NCBI GenBank assembly: GCA_036346225.1
Contig: JARFIW010001104.1
Coordinates: 9,264,001 to 9,328,000, forward strand
DNA from: Platerodrilus igneus
Taxonomy: Eukaryota > Arthropoda > Insecta > Coleoptera > Lycidae
Reading direction: 5' to 3'
Length of the DNA: 64,000 nt
The notes beneath the pieces were generated by a model. The model was not told where the DNA came from, did not search any database, and saw only the letters and a program-made list of their open reading frames with translations. Shown here one piece after another: positions 58,501 to 64,000 of the stretch. The position numbers and the translations under genes were made by a program. Every line of letters starts with the position of its first letter. Position 1 is the first letter of the stretch.

Positions 58501-59520
58501 ATGGAGAGAGAAATATTTTTTATGAAGGACTTCAAGTCCAGCATGCAGGAAAACTCGGCAAAATTACAGGCAAGTTTTAGAGAAAAATTACAAGAGCATG
58601 CAGAGAAACACGGTCAAAACTCTGCGAGCCTAACAATAAACTTTGAAAAAAATACTAAGGAACAAGATTGAACAGCCGCAAGTATTACGGAAAAACTAGA
58701 TCATAAAAACGGTTGAACAAAAACTAATTGAAAACTACGCCCAATTGAGAGAGGATTTTAAAAAGAAAACTACAAAAATCCCCAAAAAGCTGGATACGAA
58801 ATTTTCTGGCGGTTTACAGAAATTGGAAGCGCATTTGGTAGACAACTTATAAGAACTGGTAGCAAAGTTGTTAAACACTCCACGTAAAATGAAACAAGAG
58901 ATACCAAGAATGGAAGAACGGATTAATTCCTTAACAGTACAAGCATCAGTATTCCCAGCTCCGGGAAACAACGACGCATCTCAGAGCTTAAGAATGTCGG
59001 TGAAAGTGAACCGACGTGAAGGTTCAGGCTAAAACCAGCCATATTTGATGGAAAATTGCCTTGGTGAACATATTTCAAACAATTCAAGGCTGCCGCGAAA
59101 GCTAATGGTTAGAACAATAGGAAAAGGCGATCGCAGTGATTGTCGTGTTACAAGGTTAGCCTTAAATATTCTGCAAACCATACCAGACTACTATCAAAGA
59201 AGCTACGGGGCCTTAACATCAAGGCTCGAAACGGCGACTTTCATATGCAGCAGTTGTACTACGCTCAAGTGAAGAACCATTACCAAAAGGCTAACGAAAA
59301 TTAGCAAGTGTTTGAAGCAGATATTGCTTACTTGGTGAGATTAGCCTATCTGATAGTTTTCTAGAACTAGTAGCAGTGCAGACCTTCGTTGATGGAATAT
59401 GCGACAAGAAGATCGAACAATTGCTACGGCTTACCGGACTAAATACTTTACATGATGCGTTGACTATGCCTTAGAACTCAAAGCAGTAAAACATGCGACG
59501 CATCTTATCTGTGGACAGGT
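58501..59520 (+). pseudogene. Gypsy gag (arthropod type), broken
   Basis: Structural protein of a Gypsy element distinct from the errantivirus. It opens with an ATG and a charged, coiled-coil-like N-terminus (FREKLQEHAEKHGQNSASL, about residues 26-44). Capsid-like segments follow across frameshifts: LKPAIFDGKLPW (about 59031-59065), FKQFKAAAKANG, LNILQTIPDYYQ (about 59163-59200), then QQLYYAQVKNHYQKANEN (about 59248-59300), TFVDGICDKKIEQLLR (about 59383-59430) and DYALELKAVKHA. In this type of gag these sit between a FDG-x-x-PW start and an ALELEAA end, as here. Stops are frequent, and no CCHC knuckle is clear downstream. Confidence 0.8.
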
Positions 59521-60074
59521 AGGACGATGCAGAGAGTAGCGGAACCACGAAAGCATGGAAGAGGTGTTTCAACGGGTACGTCGTGACCAACATTCGGAAA
59601 AAGAAGGGCCACAACGCCAGAACCGTAGATTTGGGAAGAGGTAGAACCGCTGTAAACGACTCAAGATAGAACATGAGAAGTCAAAATTAATAGAGGAGGT
59701 CGACAGAACGGGGTTAAAGTCGACCTGCATAGATCTGGACCCGAAAGTGGTCGTCAGCGTCGCGCGGGAAATGTGTGATCTTCTTAGTCGGACTACAGTG
59801 ATTCAACGGCGATTGGCAGCCTCCACAGGTGAAAATTGAACAGAAGAATAGCAAAGATTACGTATCATTTTGAGTTTGAAAGCCAGAGGAGAACGTCCAT
59901 CCTGACAGGATATTAGTTCGTTGAGTAGCACCCTCTGGGCACAATGCGTTACTTGAAGCAAGAGAATGTGATCTTGGTGCCATCCTTGAAGAATGGAGTT
60001 AAATCCGTGAATACGCTTCAGGTGGTGATTCCTAAAAGCCAGGTGTCTGAGTCTTTAGGACATATACATAATGC
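59521..60074 (+). pseudogene. Gypsy pol remnant before the integrase
   Basis: Protease, RT and RNase H are missing. The preserved part, after about 59920, corresponds to the segment just before the integrase zinc region (MELNP, then VVIPKSQVSESL at about 60025-60060). So most of pol has been deleted between gag and integrase. Confidence 0.5.
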
Positions 60075-60990
60075 GATATCGGAAAGATATTGGTATTAAG
60101 AAGACTCTGGAGAAAACTCCAGCAAAGTTTTATTGGGTAGGTTGCAAAGGCATTGTGAAAATATCGGCTGTGTGCACCATTGGAAATCCGGAAAGCTGCA
60201 ATGAGGCAATACTACGTGGGAAGCTTTTTTGAGAGTGGCAATCGATATTGTTTGTCCATTCCTTGAGACCAATTCCGAGAAAAAGTACACCTTAGTGGCC
60301 AAGAACTATTTTGTGAAGTGGACCAAAACGTATGCAATACCAAACTATGAAGCTGCAACGGGGTCAATGCGCGGCTACCGGGTCAACACCTGGTCACCGG
60401 GTCAATACGGGATCACCGGAGAAATACCGGATCACCTGCCTGACCCGGTGACCCATCAAAATAAGTGACCTGAAATAAGCCGGCAACCCTGTGACCCGGT
60501 TCAACTCTGGTGGTAGGTGAGGGTAATGAATGAACAGGATATCGAGAGGATTCTGGTTTTAAGAAGACTCTGGAGAAAGCTCCAGCAAAATTTTATTGGG
60601 TAAATTGCAAACGCAATGTGAAAATGCCAGCTGTGTGCATTGGAAAACTGGAAAGCTGCAATGAGGCAATACAACGTAGAAAGTTTCTTTGAGAGAGTGG
60701 CAATCGATATTGTTTGCCAATCCTTGAGACCAATTCCGAGAATAAGTACACTTTAGTGGTCAAGGACTATTTTGCGAAGTGGACCGAAACGTATGCTGTA
60801 CGTAACTAAGAAACTGCAACAAAAGGGTCAATACGCGGTCAACACCAGGTCACAGGGTCAATACCAGATTACCGTGCAAATACCGGATCACATGCCTGAC
60901 CCTGTGACCCGGCAAAATAAGTGACTTGAAATAAGCCGGCAACCGTGTGACCAGGTTCAATTCTGGTGGTAGGTGAGGGTAGTGAATGAG
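60075..60990 (+). repeat. tandem duplication of integrase plus LINE junction
   Basis: Two adjacent copies, 60075-60537 (463 bp) and 60538-60990 (453 bp). Each contains the Gypsy integrase zinc and early core region (KKTLEKAPAKFYWV; VAIDIVCPFLETNSE), then a block rich in GGTCA and ACCGG words, then GGTGGTAGGTGAGGGTA, which is the start of a LINE endonuclease segment. The breakpoint therefore lies within LINE sequence, and the duplication arose after the LINE joined the Gypsy remnant. Confidence 0.8.
60392..60453. repeat. inverted repeat in the GGTCA block
   Basis: GGTCACCGGGTCA at 60392-60404 and its perfect reverse complement TGACCCGGTGACC at 60441-60453 could form a 13-bp hairpin stem with a 36-nt loop. 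The second duplicate (60855-60912) retains only part of it. Confidence 0.85.
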
Positions 60991-61383
60991 TGGTAGTAGC
61001 TTTATTTGGTTTATGCACGAGAAACGATAGGGAAAATAAGTTGGTAGAATTTTGCGACAAAAGCAATTTAACAATCATAACACATTATTTCAACATCATG
61101 CTAAAAGACGATTCACGTGGAAGATATCAAATAGATTACATATTTGTTAGACAGCAGTTTAGGAATAAAGTAAAAAACTGTAGAAGCTACCAAGAAGCAG
61201 ATACAGACACTGATCACAACATAATAATTTTAAAAGCCGCGCCTAAATTTAAAAATTTGAAAAAAGAACGGAAGAAAATATTTTGACTTTGAGAAACTAA
61301 AATATAAAGATATTCACGAAAGATTTGAAAAAAGTCCAATGAATTGCTGAAAGACATCGGGAAATTTTCGGATACTAAGGAAT
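60985..61383 (+). mobile_element. RTE-like LINE endonuclease fragment
   Basis: Open for 98 residues (60990-61286): ALFGLCTRNDRENKLVEF, then RYQIDYIFVRQQF and DTDHNIIILKAAPKF, the C-terminal half of an AP-type endonuclease with the DH pair of the SDH motif. It matches 62240-62655 closely by eye and stops at about 61383, where the 5' region of the next LINE copy begins. Confidence 0.8.
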
Positions 61384-64000
61384 GGACCTGCACTTTGACG
61401 AAGTTCTAGATTACTAGAACAGGTGGAATGGCTTCCGCGTTCCAATGATCCAAAAAGCCAAGCTACAGGTTCAACCAAATTAGTAGGGTCTTTAGTGAGG
61501 AACCAGACTAAGACAGGTTCCGGAAAGAGGGCAGCGGCTCTTTCGGTACTTAGATTGGCAGACACCATAGGAGTCTGTATGGCATTCTAAGACACACTAC
61601 TGCTATGTGGAAAGCAATGGGAAACCACCACATTACCCCCCTAGTACAAAGTGTACTTAAATTGTATTTAAAATGATGACATCCATTGAGGTAAAAGATT
61701 CCGGACGTAAAAAGATCCTCCATTTGGACCTCCGGGAGGGGACTACTCCGAGGATGTAATCAGAAAACTTAGAAAAAAAATCGGAAACATTCTGCGAGTC
61801 GGAGTGTGGAATGTCGGAAGTATGAAGCAAGTATGTAAGCTAGAGAACTTAAAAATTGAAATAGATAGGTTAGCACTAGACATAGTAGGGATCAGCAAAG
61901 TTCGGTGGTCAGAAGCGGGGGATTTTTGAAGTGAATACTTTAGGGTAATTCATACAGAATCAGAGGAAGGAAATTCTGGTGTTGGGATAGTTATGCGAAA
62001 AAAAATAGGGCACTATGTAAAAAACTACTTACAAAAGAACGATAGAGATCTCATGGTTAGATTAAAGTCTAAACCGGTAAATACAGTAATAATACAAGCA
62101 TAGATGCCCACCTCCAACCACAGTGAGGAAGAGGTGAAGTGATCTACCAAAATAGCGAAGACATACTAAAATACGTAAAAGGACATAAAAATTTAATAAT
62201 TACGAAAGATTTTAATGCAGTGGTAGGTGAGGGTAGGGAAGGCGCGGTAGTAGGTTTATTTGGTTTAGGCACGAGAAACGACAGGGGAAATAGGTTGGTA
62301 GATTTTGCGACAAAAACAATTTAACCATCACAAACACATTATTTCAAGATCATGTTAGAAGAGGACACATGTGGAAGATGCCAGGAGATATAGGAAGATA
62401 TAAAATAGATTACACTTTTGTTAGACAACGGTTTAGTAATCAAGTAAAAGACTGTAGAGGCTATCCAGAAGCAGATATAGACACTGACTACAACATCGTA
62501 ACTATGAAGGCCGCTCTTAAATTTAAAAATTTGAAAAAAAGGAATGGAAAAAGGCACTTTGACTTTGAGAAACTAATAGATAAAGATAACCATGAAAGAT
62601 TTGAAAATAATCTCAAACGACCTGCTGAAAGATATCGGGAAAATTTCTGATACTAAGGAAATAGAAACAGAATGAAATAGCATTAAATCCAGCTTAGACA
62701 TGGCGGTCAGAGATATTCGGGGGTATACACAAAAAAAAAAGAAACCATGGATAACAAAAGGTATCCTGAATTTAATAGAATTAAGACGAAAATACAAAAA
62801 TAGATCAGACAAAACGGGAAAACAGATACAATGCAATAAAATGGGAAATTATTTGCAAATGCAGAAAAGCTAAAGAACAATGGATTGATGAAAAATGCAA
62901 AGAGGTACAAACTAAGATAGAAATAGGAAAGACAGACGAAGCATACAAACAAATTAAAATTAATTTTTTGTTGATTTAAAACCGAATGGCAAAAATATAA
63001 GGGACGCGAAAATGTAGTGACAATGGCTAAATGGCAACAATATATTGGGAATTTACATGCAGGACCGGAACTAGCAGCACTAGAAGAGTAATCAGGAATT
63101 GAAAAGGATGACTTGGGATATCCTATACTTAGAGAAGAGTTTGAAGTAGCAATGAAGGGTCTTAAAAATGGTAGGGTACAGGGTATAGATAATATGCAAG
63201 CAGAACCTCTAAAAGCCGCTAGACAGGCAGTATCAACTTGTAAATTGTATGTATGAGACAGGCGAGATATCCAAAAATTTCATACAATCATAGTCAGTAT
63301 ACCAAAAAAGAGAGGCACAGATAGATGTGAAAATTTTCGAAGAATAAGTGTAACAACAAACGTGTCAGAAATTTTAACTGGAATTGTACACAGACGAATG
63401 GAAAAACAGGCTGAAAAAATACTAGGAAAAGATCAATTTGGGTACAGACGTAACAAGAGAACACGGAAGGCTATTTTAGCCCTGAGGGTGATAATGGAAA
63501 AGACAATAGAAAAACGAGAGAGCGTGTATATATGGTTTGTAAATCTGGAAAAAAGAATTCGACAATGTAAAATGGAAAAAATGTACGAAATACTAAAAGA
63601 GATTGGAATGAGCTTTAGGAATAGACGGATAGTACATAGCTTATACAAAGAGCAAACGGAGGTAATAAAATTAGAGTAGGAACATAGAGAAGCAAATATT
63701 ACGAAAGAGGGGAGGCTGGGATGTGCCCCATCCCCTTTAATTTTTAACTTGTACATCAAAGTGGCAATGTACACAGTCAAATACAAGAAGGCATTTGGAA
63801 TTATTATGCGGGGACAAAGCCTTGGTATGTATAGATTTGCAGATGACATAGCGGTATTAGCATCTAGCAAGGAAGAGTTAGAAGAAGCTCCTAATGAAAT
63901 GGAAACAGTACTAACAGAGAGATACGGTATGAAAATTAGCAAAAATAAAACTAAGGTACTAGTATGTAAAAAAGAGGAAAATAAATCAAAACTAGTATAC
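61384..64000 (+). mobile_element. RTE-like LINE, plus strand, runs off the window
   Basis: The 5' untranslated region (about 61384-61790) contains CCTCCGGGAGGGGACTACTC, a block typical of this family. The coding region follows and continues beyond 64000. The domain order equals that of the minus-strand copy at 41517-44050. Confidence 0.85.
61790..64000 (+). pseudogene. LINE endonuclease-reverse transcriptase, broken, incomplete
   Basis: Endonuclease: VGVWNVGSMKQVCKLENLK (about 61799-61856), DIVGISKVRW (about 61880-61910), VVGEGREGAVVGLFGLGTRN (62220-62280), RYKIDYTFVRQRF (about 62397-62436), DTDYNIV where the family has SDH. RT: LKNGRVQGIDN (about 63160-63195), then an open frame of 105 residues (63362-63679) with GKDQFGYRRNKRTRKA and motif A as WFVNLEKR, in which the expected Asp is Asn. 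After a stop come RLGCAPSPLIFNLYI (about 63713-63755) and RFADDIAVLAS (about 63833-63865), an intact catalytic ADD. Frameshifts around 62300 and a 3' end cut by the window edge are the other defects. Confidence 0.87.

Noticed and set aside
61314..61568. 84-residue minus-strand open frame
   Set aside because: It lies in the 5' untranslated region of the plus-strand LINE and has no motif of its own.
63433..63942. 169-residue minus-strand open frame
   Set aside because: It is antisense to LINE RT with the intact ADD box at 63833. The length reflects the A-rich coding strand opposite.

Overview
The window is eukaryotic, strongly AT-rich and almost entirely built from decayed transposable elements. 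I found no convincing host gene, rRNA or intact functional tRNA. The mix of elements points to an insect with a large, repeat-rich genome: an errantivirus-type Gypsy element with an env gene, Jockey and R1/I-type LINEs, an RTE-like LINE family ending in an ATG-repeat tail, a Tc1 DD34E element, a Penelope-like element (PLE), tRNA-derived SINEs and foldback MITEs. I cannot name the species.

Layout. 1.7-6.0 kb: a Jockey-type LINE (gag-like ORF1, endonuclease, start of the RT ORF), split at 3777-5464 by a TG...CA insertion that looks like a solo LTR. 7.0-7.2 kb: a trace of a mariner-like transposase. 7.4-8.4, 12.0-14.5 and 14.6-15.2 kb: copies of an unrecognised repeat that once encoded a small protein. 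9.4-11.6 kb: an R1/I-type LINE. 15.2-16.6 kb: a complete but dead Tc1 element with both terminal inverted repeats. 16.9-26.1 kb: scattered 3' ends of one LINE family, a duplicated tRNA-Lys-type primer binding site (PBS), an inverted repeat pair, a PLE fragment and a SINE. 26.1-26.6 kb: a foldback element carrying a hammerhead ribozyme motif in each arm. 30.3-30.6 kb: a foldback MITE.

32.5-41.5 kb holds the largest element, a 9.0-kb errantivirus-like provirus on the minus strand with two LTRs, a CGCG target duplication, gag, pol and env, all broken. It lies against a minus-strand RTE-like LINE (41.5-44.0 kb). 46-47.3 kb carries an array of PBS-like repeats and a probable LTR on the minus strand. 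50.9-52.4 kb is a satellite-like array of about 20 monomers of roughly 75 bp with higher-order structure, which abuts a minus-strand PBS. 54.4-55.0 and 58.5-61.0 kb are wrecked Gypsy elements (gag, integrase). The second ends in a tandem duplication joining integrase to LINE sequence. 61.0-64.0 kb is another RTE-like LINE that runs off the window.

Nothing here forms an operon or pathway. The interest lies in RNA-level and repeat-level structure: the paired hammerheads, the arrays next to primer binding sites, the unrecognised coding repeat, and the sequence shared by the MITE and the satellite. All alignments and mismatch counts were made by eye.
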